Assembly (NCBI RefSeq): GCF_026248825.1
Contig: NZ_CP110973.1
Coordinates: forward strand, 1,798,001-1,862,000
Direction: 5' to 3'
Length of the DNA: 64,000 nucleotides
Origin: Larkinella insperata
GTDB lineage: Bacteria; Bacteroidota; Bacteroidia; Cytophagales; Spirosomataceae
The position numbers were made by a program, and so were the translations under genes. The notes under the pieces are model-generated. The model did not search any database. It saw only the letters and a program-made list of their open reading frames with translations, and was not told the DNA's origin. This document shows positions 24,683 to 32,818 of this stretch, one piece after another. Each line of letters begins with the position of its first letter. The stretch's first letter is position 1.

Positions 24683-24829
24683 ACCGGAGATTTATTTTTT
24701 TTCAGTAGGCTGTACTAAAACGGGTAATACGCCGTTTCGAAAAGCTTCATATGATGTAAATTTTTTCCCGGGCTGGGCAACCCGACTGACCCATTCCGCA
24801 TTCTACGCCCAGACAACCACCCGAAGCCC

Positions 24830-25372
24830 GTGACGCTTGAAGCCATTTTCTACGCCTGCCAGCAGGAAAACCGCCAGGGTCAGAAGGCTTTATACGATCG
24901 GTACGCATCGCGTATGTACCGGCTGTGCGTGCGGTATCTGCGCGACACCGCCGAAGCTGAAGACGTGATGATGGAAGCGTTCATGCATGTTTTCGAGGGT
25001 ATCGGAAAGCTGTCGTATCAGGGCGAGCGGCCATTCGAAGCCTGGCTGAAGCGGATTTTCATCAACCAGTCGCTGATGCACCTTCGGCAGCGCAAAGTGT
25101 TCTGGATGACGCTTGACCACGAATCGGCGGACCTCAGCAATCCGCTTCAGGCCGATGATGAGCTGTCGGCGCAACAACTGCTGCAGTTGCTGTTTGAGTT
25201 GCCCGACGGTTACCGGACGGTTTTTAACCTCTACGCCGTTGAAGGGTATTCGCACCAGGAAATTGGCGCGCTGCTGGGCATCAGCGAAAGTACGTCGAAG
25301 TCGCAGTTGCACAAAGCCCGGAGGGCCTTGCAGGAATTGGTAAAAAAAAGTGAAAACGGGGCAAAATCATGA
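24830..25372 (+). CDS. Second ECF-family RNA polymerase sigma factor, GTG start
   Basis: 180 residues; region 2 (GQKALYDRYASRMYRLCVRYL, EAEDVMMEAFMHVFEGI) and region 4 (LPDGYRTVFNLYAVEGYSHQEIGALLGISESTSKSQLHKARRAL). It starts with GTG at 24830; no upstream ATG keeps the frame sensible. It is only partly similar to the divergent ECF at 24617, so this is not a recent duplication. The stop overlaps the ATG of the next gene (ATGA, 25369-25372), a coupled sigma/anti-sigma pair. Confidence 0.94.
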   Translation: MTLEAIFYACQQENRQGQKALYDRYASRMYRLCVRYLRDTAEAEDVMMEAFMHVFEGIGKLSYQGERPFEAWLKRIFINQSLMHLRQRKVFWMTLDHESADLSNPLQADDELSAQQLLQLLFELPDGYRTVFNLYAVEGYSHQEIGALLGISESTSKSQLHKARRALQELVKKSENGAKS

Positions 25373-26088
25373 GCGAAAACGAACTGGATGATCGCTACCG
25401 GGAGGGGTTGGACCGGCTCTCCGACGACGACCTGCCGTGGGATAAAACACCGACCTGGGAACAGCTTGATCAGGCGCTGAACCAGCGAAATCGTCGCCGG
25501 ACGCGGGGCCTCTGGTGGCGAATTGCCGCCGGACTCACCTTGGCTATCGGTCTGGGCTGGCTGGCCTTTCGGGGTATGAATCAGCCGGAAACGCGGATTC
25601 AGACGGCAACGGTCCGGAGAACCCAGGCACCGGCATCCACGGCTCCCAAGACCGCGGAAGAGAACAGGGGGCAAACCGATCCGGAAAAAACCTCCAAACC
25701 GTCAATTGCCCGGGCTGCAAAACCGTTCAGAGGATTATCGGCACCCGGCAAACCACCCCGCACTTTACCAGAACCCACCGTTACCAACGAGGCAGAACCC
25801 TTGCTGGTGACCGAAACAGCCGCCATTACCCCGGAATTGCTCTCGGCAACCGAAGTAAAGTCCCGTACTGTCTCGGCGGCTCAACCGGCTCCGATTCGGC
25901 GGGCTATTGAATCCATCCGTCCGGTGAAAACCGATCCTGAGCCGACCGAAGAACTCATCATGCCACCTAAAAAGCGGTTTCAATTGCCCATTGCCCTGGC
26001 TCCGCACCTAACCCGACCAACGGCTACGGCTTCCCTTCCGACTAATTCACGCGAAAAAGCCCCTGTTCAACTTCAAATTTCTCTATAA
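25369..26088 (+). CDS. Putative anti-sigma factor, single-span membrane protein
   Basis: 239 residues. The acidic cytoplasmic N-terminus (MSENELDDRYREGLDRLSDD, then PWDKTPTWEQLDQAL) resembles the N-termini of Bacteroidota anti-sigma-like proteins. One transmembrane helix (about 48-66, WWRIAAGLTLAIGLGWLAF) is followed by a long periplasmic tail rich in Pro, Ala and Thr with no fold I recognise. No zinc motif. Coupled to the upstream ECF gene by 4-bp overlap. Assignment by context and topology. Confidence 0.72.
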   Translation: MSENELDDRYREGLDRLSDDDLPWDKTPTWEQLDQALNQRNRRRTRGLWWRIAAGLTLAIGLGWLAFRGMNQPETRIQTATVRRTQAPASTAPKTAEENRGQTDPEKTSKPSIARAAKPFRGLSAPGKPPRTLPEPTVTNEAEPLLVTETAAITPELLSATEVKSRTVSAAQPAPIRRAIESIRPVKTDPEPTEELIMPPKKRFQLPIALAPHLTRPTATASLPTNSREKAPVQLQISL

Positions 26089-26097
26089 CGCATTCTC

Positions 26098-26925
26098 ATG
26101 AAGACGAAACTTTTCCTCCTGGCACTGGTCTGCGGCCTTTGCACACGCCTTTACGCCCAAACACCAGCAACCCGGCCCGACACCGTTCTGATCCGGGAGT
26201 TTAAAGAACTAAAAGCCGGTCCTAAGATATACGCCATCGGCCCCCGTCTGAGCAGCCTGACCGACGCCGAAAAGCAGAAGCTATTTGGGTACGTTCGGGA
26301 GACCAACCTTCGGGAGAACTATTCGGGAGGGCGCAACCCGCTGGCCTACAATTGGGAGCGTGGTTTGCAGGGCAACCAGGTTTTTTTTCGGGTCAACAAC
26401 CTCGACTCCCTGCGCCGAATCAATTTTACATACCCCCTGCCGTTGACGGAATTTGTGTCTACCAAACGGACGTATAAAGTTGCCGCTCAACTGGCCTGTG
26501 AGTTCGGGGCTGGGCTGGTCCGGAACACGTTCGCTCCGACGCTGGACGCCAGCATCCGGTTTGGCTTCCGCAACGAAAGAAACGACAACGTTGAACGGCG
26601 GCTCTGGCTGGGCTATACTCCGTATTATTTCTTCGAACGCACGGACAAAGGCTTCGCCATGAACGCAAACGGTTTTGCCTACGTAGCGTTCGGCGAAAAT
26701 GTGCGGGAGCGGATCGGCGGGCGTCAGGAAGCAACGTCCTTCGGACCCAGCAATTTCAAGGTGGGGGTTGGTTATCTGGTCCACCGGAAGGGGGATATTT
26801 TTACCGGAACCACCATGAAGCTGCTTATTTCCAGTGTGATACACGAGCGCATGACCGTCCAGCCGGAAATTATTTTTACGAACAATTTCAAGCAGATTTT
26901 CCCGGGCCTGACCGTTCGGTTCTAA
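26098..26925 (+). CDS. Exported protein of unknown function, possibly outer-membrane barrel
   Basis: 275 residues with a signal peptide (cleavage after LYAQ, about 21). The C-terminal two thirds alternate in a way that suits beta-strands (YKVAAQLACEFGAGLVRN, ASIRFGFRNERNDN, RLWLGYTPYYFF, FKVGVGYLVHRKG), and it ends in Phe (FPGLTVRF), which fits an outer-membrane barrel C-terminus. Nine bases downstream of the anti-sigma gene, so it is probably the third gene of this ECF operon and a mirror of the DUF4097 protein in the other. Function unknown. Confidence 0.7.
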   Translation: MKTKLFLLALVCGLCTRLYAQTPATRPDTVLIREFKELKAGPKIYAIGPRLSSLTDAEKQKLFGYVRETNLRENYSGGRNPLAYNWERGLQGNQVFFRVNNLDSLRRINFTYPLPLTEFVSTKRTYKVAAQLACEFGAGLVRNTFAPTLDASIRFGFRNERNDNVERRLWLGYTPYYFFERTDKGFAMNANGFAYVAFGENVRERIGGRQEATSFGPSNFKVGVGYLVHRKGDIFTGTTMKLLISSVIHERMTVQPEIIFTNNFKQIFPGLTVRF

Positions 26926-26926
26926 C

Positions 26927-26962
26927 GCAAAAAACCGGCTCTTGCAAGAGCCGGTTTTTTGC
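26927..26962. terminator. Bidirectional intrinsic terminator, 36-bp perfect palindrome
   Basis: The arm GCAAAAAACCGGCTCTTG is followed directly by its exact reverse complement, ending in six T and GC. It serves the plus-strand 26098 gene and, by symmetry, the minus-strand ornithine aminotransferase gene that ends at 26983. Confidence 0.93.
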
Positions 26963-26982
26963 GCTTCAAGAAGACAGTATGT

Positions 26983-28230
26983 TTAGATTTCCAGAATTAC
27001 CTTTTCAATCATGTCGCAGGCTTCGTGCATTTGTTCTTCGGTAATGATCAGCGGAGGAGCAAACCGGATTTTGTCGCCGTGGGTCGGTTTGCACAGCAAG
27101 CCCAGGTCTTTGAGTCGCAGGCAAATTTCCCAGGCCGTTTTTTCGCCGTAAGCCGGACGTTCACCCACAACAATGGCGTTCAGCAATCCTTTTCCGCGCA
27201 CCAGCTTGACCATATCGGTTTTCTGAATCAGGGCGTTCATGCGCTGGCGAAAAAGTTGGCCCATCGCTTCGGCATTGTCGGCCAGTTTCTCGTCTTCCAC
27301 TACGCGCAGGGCGGCCATCGTAACGGCACACGCCAGCGGGTTGCCGCCGTAGGTAGAGCCGTGTTCGCCCGGTCGGATGGTGAGCATCACTTCGTCGTTG
27401 GCCAGCACCGCAGAAACCGGCATAACGCCACCAGAAAGTGCTTTTCCGAGAACGAGCAAGTCCGGTTTCACGTCTTCATGGTCGCAGGCCAGTCGTTTGC
27501 CGGTCCGCCCGATTCCGGTCTGTACCTCGTCGGCAATGAAGAGCACGTTGTATTTCGTACACAATTCCCGCACGCCTTTCAAGTAGCCTTCGTCGGGCAC
27601 CACAACGCCCGCTTCGCCCTGAATCGGTTCGACCATAAAACCGGCGATGTTTGGTTCTTTCCGGAAAATCGCTTCCAGGGCGTTCAGGTCGTTGTAAGGA
27701 ATGAGCAGATAACCCGGCAGCAGCGGGCCGTAGTCGTTGGTACTTTCCGGATCGGTGGAAGACGAAATAGCCGCCAGGGTCCGGCCCCAGAAATTACCGG
27801 TGGCATACACGGTTTTGGCCTGGTTCTGCGGAATGCCTTTTACCTTGTAAGCCCATTTGCGGGTTAGTTTCAGGGCGGTTTCTCCCCCTTCTGCACCCGA
27901 GTTCATCATCAGCGCTTTATCGTAGCCGAAATACTCACAGAGGTATTTTTCGCACTGCCCCAGCAAATCGGTATGAAAAGCGCGCGAGGTCAGCGTCAGG
28001 CGCTGGGCCTGCTCGATGAGCGCACTGATGATACGCGGGTGGCAATGCCCCTGACTAACAGCGCTATAAGCCGACAGAAAATCGAAATATTTTTTTCCTT
28101 CTACATCCCACAGGAAGATGCCTTCTCCGCGGTTGAGCACCACCGGTACCGGTTTATAGTTATGCGCGCCATATTGCCATTCCAGATCAATAGCCTGCTG
28201 AGTCGCCGTGACCGTTGGTAGAGTTTCCAT
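26983..28230 (-). CDS. rocD: Ornithine--oxo-acid aminotransferase
   Basis: PLP enzyme converting ornithine and 2-oxoglutarate to glutamate semialdehyde and glutamate (arginine/proline metabolism). 415 residues from METLPTVTAT. Class-III aminotransferase features: QYGAHNYKPVPVVLNRGEG at the N-terminus (Tyr20 region, ornithine-specific), MMNSGAEGGETALKLTRKW for phosphate binding, FIADEVQTGIGRTG (Asp234) and the Schiff-base Lys263 in LLVLGKALSGGVMPVSA. A longer in-frame start at 28353 would add 41 residues lacking family similarity and would include the promoter, so the ATG at 28230 is chosen. Cytoplasmic. Confidence 0.95.
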   Translation of the reverse strand: METLPTVTATQQAIDLEWQYGAHNYKPVPVVLNRGEGIFLWDVEGKKYFDFLSAYSAVSQGHCHPRIISALIEQAQRLTLTSRAFHTDLLGQCEKYLCEYFGYDKALMMNSGAEGGETALKLTRKWAYKVKGIPQNQAKTVYATGNFWGRTLAAISSSTDPESTNDYGPLLPGYLLIPYNDLNALEAIFRKEPNIAGFMVEPIQGEAGVVVPDEGYLKGVRELCTKYNVLFIADEVQTGIGRTGKRLACDHEDVKPDLLVLGKALSGGVMPVSAVLANDEVMLTIRPGEHGSTYGGNPLACAVTMAALRVVEDEKLADNAEAMGQLFRQRMNALIQKTDMVKLVRGKGLLNAIVVGERPAYGEKTAWEICLRLKDLGLLCKPTHGDKIRFAPPLIITEEQMHEACDMIEKVILEI

Positions 28231-28305
28231 CGTCGTAAGGGAAGTAAGTGGGTAAAATGCGGACTGCTGCGTAATTTTCGGGCTGAGCCTGCACGGAATT
28301 AAATT

Positions 28306-28337
28306 CAAAAATACAATTCCTTGCTCAGTCAGACAAA
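28306..28337 (-). promoter_or_regulatory. Bacteroidota-type primary promoter for rocD
   Basis: On the minus strand: TTTG (28337-28334), a 20-bp spacer, then TATTTTTG (28313-28306), an exact consensus match. Predicted start near 28299 gives a leader of about 70 nt. The -33 box lies two bases from the divergent DUF5522 start codon. Confidence 0.75.
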
Positions 28338-28339
28338 CT

Positions 28340-28507
28340 ATGCTGAATCCCAATTCTCCAAAGCCCCGGGTCGATGGCCTGGCCGATGAAGATTATTACT
28401 TTAATGAACAGGGCTACCTGGTCTTCACGGCCGCCTACCACCTGAAGCGTGGTTACTGTTGCAAAAACGGCTGTAAGCATTGCCCCTGGAAAAAATTGAA
28501 GCCTTGA
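28340..28507 (+). CDS. DUF5522 family small cysteine-rich protein
   Basis: A 55-residue protein, MLNPNSPKPRVDGLADEDYY then FNEQGYLVFTAAYHLKRGYC and CKNGCKHCPWKK. The CCKNGCKHCPW cluster (four Cys and one His) is the hallmark of the DUF5522 family and suggests metal or disulfide chemistry; function unknown. The ATG at 28340 and stop at 28505-28507 are clean. Divergent from rocD, with whose promoter it almost overlaps. Too short for typical gene callers to be sure of, but the Cys pattern is distinctive. Confidence 0.8.
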   Translation: MLNPNSPKPRVDGLADEDYYFNEQGYLVFTAAYHLKRGYCCKNGCKHCPWKKLKP

Positions 28508-28621
28508 AAAGGTGTGCGTAAAAAGGGGGCAACCTGAGCGGTTGTGCGTTAAAAAGCGCTGTTTTATCGGATGCGGCCGCTAACTCTTCACGCTTAACTC
28601 TTAATTTTTAACCCCTTAGAC

Positions 28622-28652
28622 TTGGATATTTGACAAAAAGTTGGCAGTTTTG
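28622..28652 (+). promoter_or_regulatory. Probable promoter for rpmB
   Basis: TTG at 28622-28624, a 20-bp spacer, then CAGTTTTG at 28645-28652 (one mismatch to TAnnTTTG). Predicted start is about 20 nt before the rpmB ATG at 28680. Confidence 0.45.
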
Positions 28653-28679
28653 CAGGCTCATTCAGAAAAAGGTATTGTC

Positions 28680-28919
28680 ATGGCACGAGTTTGTCAAATT
28701 ACAGGAAAACGGACGCGGGTTGGTAATAACGTATCACACGCTAACAATAGAACAAAGCGCAAGTTTTTCCCCAACCTGCAGAAGAAACGTTTCTTCCTGG
28801 AGTCGCAGGGTGCATGGGTTACACTGAAGGTTGCTACTTCGGCCATGCGGACGATTAACAAAAAAGGTTTGGAAGCTGTCCTGAAAGACGCTCACCAAAA
28901 AGGTACGCTGTCGGTTTAA
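28680..28919 (+). CDS. rpmB: 50S ribosomal protein L28
   Basis: 79-residue basic protein; family signature MARVCQITGKRTRVGNNVSHANNRTKRKF followed by LQKKRFFLE and SAMRTINKKGLEAVL. Binds 23S rRNA. An in-frame upstream start at 28641 adds 13 residues not seen in the family, so the ATG at 28680 is used. In many Bacteroidota rpmB is followed by rpmG; here it is followed by two hairpins and a minus-strand gene, so it is monocistronic. Confidence 0.97.
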   Translation: MARVCQITGKRTRVGNNVSHANNRTKRKFFPNLQKKRFFLESQGAWVTLKVATSAMRTINKKGLEAVLKDAHQKGTLSV

Positions 28920-28946
28920 CCAATCAACGGTATCCGAAAATTTATG

Positions 28947-29031
28947 GGCGCGGACTCGGTCCGTCGCCTTTTTGTTGTATAACGCGAAACGTAGCCAACC
29001 ACTATTGTTGTTGTTGGCTACGTTTCGCGTT
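28947..29031 (+). terminator. Two successive terminator hairpins after rpmB
   Basis: First: GGCGCGGAC (28947-28955) pairs with GTCCGTCGCC (28959-28968) with one bulged base, followed by TTTTT (28969-28973). Second: a 19-bp perfect stem, 28981-28999 with 29013-29031, followed by a T-rich stretch. The second could also end the convergent 29045-30304 transcript. Confidence 0.85.
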
Positions 29032-29044
29032 TTTAATTACGACG

Positions 29045-30304
29045 CTAAATCATGCGTTTCAGGGCAAACTGCGCGAAAACAATCGCGCCGTTGCGCCGGA
29101 CCAGGATGTTGATTTCTTTGCCTTCCCCCTTCTGCAGCATCTTGTAAATGTCGCTCACATTGAGATCTCCGGCGGGCGTATTGTTGATGTACAGAACTTC
29201 GTCCCCATCCTTCAAACCCGATCGGTCGGCGGGCGAGTTCTCGATTACTTTCTCGATGTAGTAATTCCGGTAATTGTTGCCCCGGGCCTTTAGCTCAAGG
29301 CCGCTCATGTCATGCTCAAACGACTGCTTCAGGATCCGTTTCACCGGTTTCAGCACCATGTATTTATCGTGGTAATTAAACGTCACCTTAAACCGGCGTA
29401 AAATTTCACAACCCAGATTACCGTTTCGCTCGGCGGGATGTTCGGCTAGCTTGAAGCCAAAAGAGGTACTGTCGGGGAACGATGCGACGACGTTCGCCAT
29501 TTCGAAACTTCCCAGCCGAATTTTCTCGATCCGCCCCAGGCTACCGTTGATAACCCCGCTCAGCCCCCGGCCTAGCTGCGCCCGGATTACTTTATCGGGC
29601 AGCCGGATGTCATCCCCGTTGCTGCGGTTAATCAGCAGAGCGTGGCCCGCGCCGGTGTCGATCACCACCCGAATGGGCAGCGTTTTTCCACCTTCGAGTA
29701 AGGCCATCACATCCGTGTACGGTTTTGTATCCTGAATCGCAATTGGGTAGCGCGAACCGTGTGACCGGCGATACCGGTAGTTTTTGGGATTATTCAGCAC
29801 CAGTTCACGGCGCTGGAAGTCGATAGTCACCACGAAATTGCTGAAAACATCGTAGCCAAAAATCCCGTGAACGGGAACACCCACGTATTCCGAAAGGTGC
29901 AGAATATCATCGTCGAGCACGACAATGTTCTGGTGGGTAGCTTGCATCTGCCCCATTCGCAGTTGGTTGTCGATTGCGACGGAAGCCATCAGTTGCCCGC
30001 CTTCGCCCGCGCCGGAAAGCTTTACTTTTCGGGTAAAACGCAGCGGTTGCCGCCGAACGGCCGCCGGATCCGTGATAATTACCGAGCTGACGCCGGTATC
30101 CAGAATAAAATGCAGCGTATCCGAATTGTTGATTCGAACCGGGACGATAATCAGATTGGAGTGGAGCTGGAATGGAATTCGGGCCTGTTTGCGGTTATTA
30201 GCGATAAAATAACCGTATTTATCCGCGTTATTCTGCTCGTCATCGCCTGCCCGGGCTCCTTGCCAGCAAAGCAGCATTCCGAAGAATATGACCAACGGTT
30301 TCAT
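29045..30304 (-). CDS. Exported retropepsin-like aspartyl protease with PDZ domain
   Basis: 419 residues: signal peptide (about 1-19), two retropepsin-like domains each with its own catalytic motif, FILDTGVSS (Asp69) and VVIDTGAGHA (Asp216), and a C-terminal PDZ domain (about 335-415, VIENSPADRSGLKDGDEVLYINN). Two DTG halves in one chain suggest an intramolecular pepsin-like dimer, periplasmic. A DTG-type flap glycine-rich segment (GAGEGG) follows the first motif. Bacterial members are commonly annotated aspartyl protease family; substrates are not known. Monocistronic. Confidence 0.86.
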   Translation of the reverse strand: MKPLVIFFGMLLCWQGARAGDDEQNNADKYGYFIANNRKQARIPFQLHSNLIIVPVRINNSDTLHFILDTGVSSVIITDPAAVRRQPLRFTRKVKLSGAGEGGQLMASVAIDNQLRMGQMQATHQNIVVLDDDILHLSEYVGVPVHGIFGYDVFSNFVVTIDFQRRELVLNNPKNYRYRRSHGSRYPIAIQDTKPYTDVMALLEGGKTLPIRVVIDTGAGHALLINRSNGDDIRLPDKVIRAQLGRGLSGVINGSLGRIEKIRLGSFEMANVVASFPDSTSFGFKLAEHPAERNGNLGCEILRRFKVTFNYHDKYMVLKPVKRILKQSFEHDMSGLELKARGNNYRNYYIEKVIENSPADRSGLKDGDEVLYINNTPAGDLNVSDIYKMLQKGEGKEINILVRRNGAIVFAQFALKRMI

Positions 30305-30540
30305 TGTACATGTGCCTTATAAGTACGTAGGAAAGTTACAAATATTTTGTCTAATAACACAATTTCCTGAGAAACGTTGCCTGCCAATCCGGATACTTTT
30401 TCTCCGGATGAGAAATGCTGTTGAAAAACCGCTAATTTCGCCCCGCGAGTGGTTGAACAAGAAAGTGCAGAGGAAGGTTTTGCGGTTCAATCCATTTGTA
30501 TTCTATTCGTAATCAGGGTTTAAACATAAATAGCTTACTA

Positions 30541-31305
30541 ATGCGGAAAAAGATTGTTGCCGGAAACTGGAAAATGAACAAGACGCTCGACGAAGCTGTC
30601 GCACTGGTGTCGGAAGTGGTCAATATGATCAAGGACGAAGTAACAAGTGATGTACAGGTGGTCTTGTGTCCGCCAGCCCTGTATCTGACGACGCTCAAGC
30701 CGTATCTGGAAGGGCAGTCGCGGATCGCGCTGGGTGCCCAGAACTGCCACGAAAAGGCTTCCGGAGCGTATACCGGCGAAATTTCAGCTCCGATGCTGAA
30801 GTCCATTAACGTATCCCACGTCATTCTGGGGCACAGCGAACGGCGGCAGTATTTTGGCGAAACCAACGCCCAGCTGGCCGCAAAAGTAGACAGCGCCCTA
30901 GCCAGCGGTCTGACGCCCATTTTTTGCTGCGGTGAGTCGCTAGAACAACGCGAGAGCGAAGTTCACCTGGATTTTGTCCGGACGCAGCTTACCGAAAGCT
31001 TGTTTCACCTGTCACCGGAGCAGTTTGCCAATATCGTTATCGCTTACGAACCCATCTGGGCCATCGGTACAGGCTTGACGGCCACCTCGGCGCAGGCCCA
31101 AGAAATGCACGAGATTTTGCGTCAGCACATTGCCAGCCACTATGGACAGGAAGTAGCTGACAACACGTCAATTCTGTACGGCGGCAGCGCTAACGAGAAA
31201 AATGCGGAAGAACTCTTCGCCCAACCGGACGTCGACGGCGGTCTCATCGGCGGTGCATCCCTGAAATCCCGGGAATTCACGATCGTGGTGAAAGCGAACA
31301 AATAG
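30541..31305 (+). CDS. tpiA: Triosephosphate isomerase
   Basis: Glycolytic interconversion of DHAP and glyceraldehyde-3-phosphate. 254 residues, normal length. Motifs: KIVAGNWKMN (Asn and Lys at about 9 and 11), HVILGHSERR (catalytic His), VIAYEPIWAIGTG (catalytic Glu) and ILYGGSANEKN phosphate-binding loop, GGASLKS near the end. The ATG at 30541 (MRKKIVAGN) is used; an in-frame upstream TTG at 30496 adds a non-conserved N-terminus. A repeat-built hairpin follows the stop. Confidence 0.98.
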   Translation: MRKKIVAGNWKMNKTLDEAVALVSEVVNMIKDEVTSDVQVVLCPPALYLTTLKPYLEGQSRIALGAQNCHEKASGAYTGEISAPMLKSINVSHVILGHSERRQYFGETNAQLAAKVDSALASGLTPIFCCGESLEQRESEVHLDFVRTQLTESLFHLSPEQFANIVIAYEPIWAIGTGLTATSAQAQEMHEILRQHIASHYGQEVADNTSILYGGSANEKNAEELFAQPDVDGGLIGGASLKSREFTIVVKANK

Positions 31306-31306
31306 A

Positions 31307-31414
31307 GTTAAAAATTAAAAGTTAAAAATTAAAAGTTAAAAATTAAAAGTGGAATGGCGCATTCTTTTGGCTGACGCTCACCTATTTTTAATTCTTAACT
31401 TTTAATTTTTAATT
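31307..31414. repeat. Three 14-bp tandem repeats with an inverted copy between convergent genes
   Basis: GTTAAAAATTAAAA occurs three times in perfect tandem (31307-31320, 31321-31334, 31335-31348). A 28-nt segment at 31387-31414 is largely its inverted complement (core AACTTTTAATTTTTAATTA), with a 38-bp GC-richer spacer. The RNA would form a long AU stem between tpiA and the minus-strand DUF5723 gene, plausibly acting as a bidirectional terminator. Confidence 0.75.
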
Positions 31415-31415
31415 A

Positions 31416-32810
31416 TCATTTCCTCCATTTCCAGACAGAGAAGCCCAGCCAGACAATGGAGCTGCGGTTGTCCCCCTTCTTGCTGAAAAGCCGTCCCATG
31501 TCGCTGAAACCGAGGGTAAGTGGTCCCAGGCGGCTCGACATCCCGACGGCCACCCGATTGGAACCGATTATGGAGATGGGTAGGCCAAATTCCACATCTT
31601 CGTCTTCAAACCGGGGAGTGAAGATCAGCATGTTTGGCATCCGTACCGAAGCGCCGGAGGTCAGGTTGTTCATCAGCAACCCGTTGATGTAAAAACCCCG
31701 GGCCAGCCGCATGTCGGCTTCCAGGTGAATCATCCGGGGGAGCGCCACCCGGCCCGGTTCGTAAGCCTGCGGGCTGCCGCTGGATTCTGCCGTTAGGAAA
31801 TCCGTGGGGGCGTTACCGAATTTCTCCAGGTCTTCCTGTCCTTCGAATGTCAGTCGACCGCTGCCCGCGACGGTTTGCCCCGCCGGGTAGCTGATGCTTC
31901 CGCCGTTCATCAAAGCCGCCGAAAGCCGCAGCCAGTAGGCCGGACGCGGGTCTTTCATGGGCGTTTCGGAGTTGTAACCCCGCCCGGTTGTGCGTTTGCC
32001 GATCTCGTAAGTCGCTCCGAAATCATACCCCCAGCCGCTGCCGTACGCGCTGGAAAATACTGACCCCAGACTGAAGTCTTTGCGGGACGTGGTTTGGCCC
32101 AGGCTGTAGTTCAGGTTTGTAATGTCCAGGGTTTTATCAATTTCGCCGTTATTCTGGATGATGGCGTAGTTGCCCCGGGCGTTCAGGTAGCTCAACTGCG
32201 CTCCCACAATCCGGCGCACCGTGGCCCCAATTTTCAGCCGGTGCCATTTCCCGTCGAAAACCTGCAACCCGTACGTCAGGCCAATTTCGCCGTAGCTGTT
32301 GTGGGCTAAGCCAAAATCAAAGTCGCCCGAAGAAGGCTGTAGATTGCGGTAAAAAAGGCGGTTGCGGTACGCTTCGGTTAGGTTTTCCGGTAAAGCCGAC
32401 CCGTAGAGGTAACTCCGCATCCGCGTGTGCAGCGCCAGCGTCTGGTTGCCATCCACGTTGAACAGCAGAGACGGCCCCAGGATCTCGGAATACGAGGTTG
32501 TTCTGGGCGCATCGGTTATCGAGCCAAGCGTCCGGAGGGGCATACTCAATGACGTACTGTAGGGAAGCTGGATGGTTTGGAACAGCCCCCTTGCTATGTA
32601 CTTGGTGTATAAAGAATTGACGGAAGAAGTACCGTTGACGGCAACGAGTTGAAATTTGTACCGCGACCCGGCGATTGAGGAAGGATTCTGGAGCATTCGG
32701 TAAATGCCGCCGTAATTGCTACTCACCAAACCCGGCTGATACTGCGCCGAAGCCGTAGAGCCCGCTCCTACCAAAGCCGCCAGGAGTAGACGGGAAACAG
32801 AGTTTTTCAT
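31416..32810 (-). CDS. DUF5723-like outer-membrane beta-barrel protein
   Basis: 464 residues with a signal peptide (cleavage after STASAQ, about 23), then many alternating beta-strands, starting near YQPGLVSSNYGGIYRMLQNPSSIAGSR and ending with aromatic WLGFSVWKWRK. The NPSSIAGSRYKF segment and general pattern match the Bacteroidota DUF5723 or PorV-like barrel family. Outer-membrane location predicted; transported substrate unknown. It is directly downstream of recQ on the same strand with an 8-bp gap, so it may be co-transcribed. Confidence 0.78.
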   Translation of the reverse strand: MKNSVSRLLLAALVGAGSTASAQYQPGLVSSNYGGIYRMLQNPSSIAGSRYKFQLVAVNGTSSVNSLYTKYIARGLFQTIQLPYSTSLSMPLRTLGSITDAPRTTSYSEILGPSLLFNVDGNQTLALHTRMRSYLYGSALPENLTEAYRNRLFYRNLQPSSGDFDFGLAHNSYGEIGLTYGLQVFDGKWHRLKIGATVRRIVGAQLSYLNARGNYAIIQNNGEIDKTLDITNLNYSLGQTTSRKDFSLGSVFSSAYGSGWGYDFGATYEIGKRTTGRGYNSETPMKDPRPAYWLRLSAALMNGGSISYPAGQTVAGSGRLTFEGQEDLEKFGNAPTDFLTAESSGSPQAYEPGRVALPRMIHLEADMRLARGFYINGLLMNNLTSGASVRMPNMLIFTPRFEDEDVEFGLPISIIGSNRVAVGMSSRLGPLTLGFSDMGRLFSKKGDNRSSIVWLGFSVWKWRK

Positions 32811-32818
32811 AAAAGCAC

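Noticed and set aside
26959..27867. 302-residue open frame on the plus strand
   Set aside because: Antisense to the ornithine aminotransferase gene with its intact PLP lysine.
31307..31348. CRISPR-like repeats
   Set aside because: Three directly abutting 14-nt units have no spacers, and no cas gene is present.
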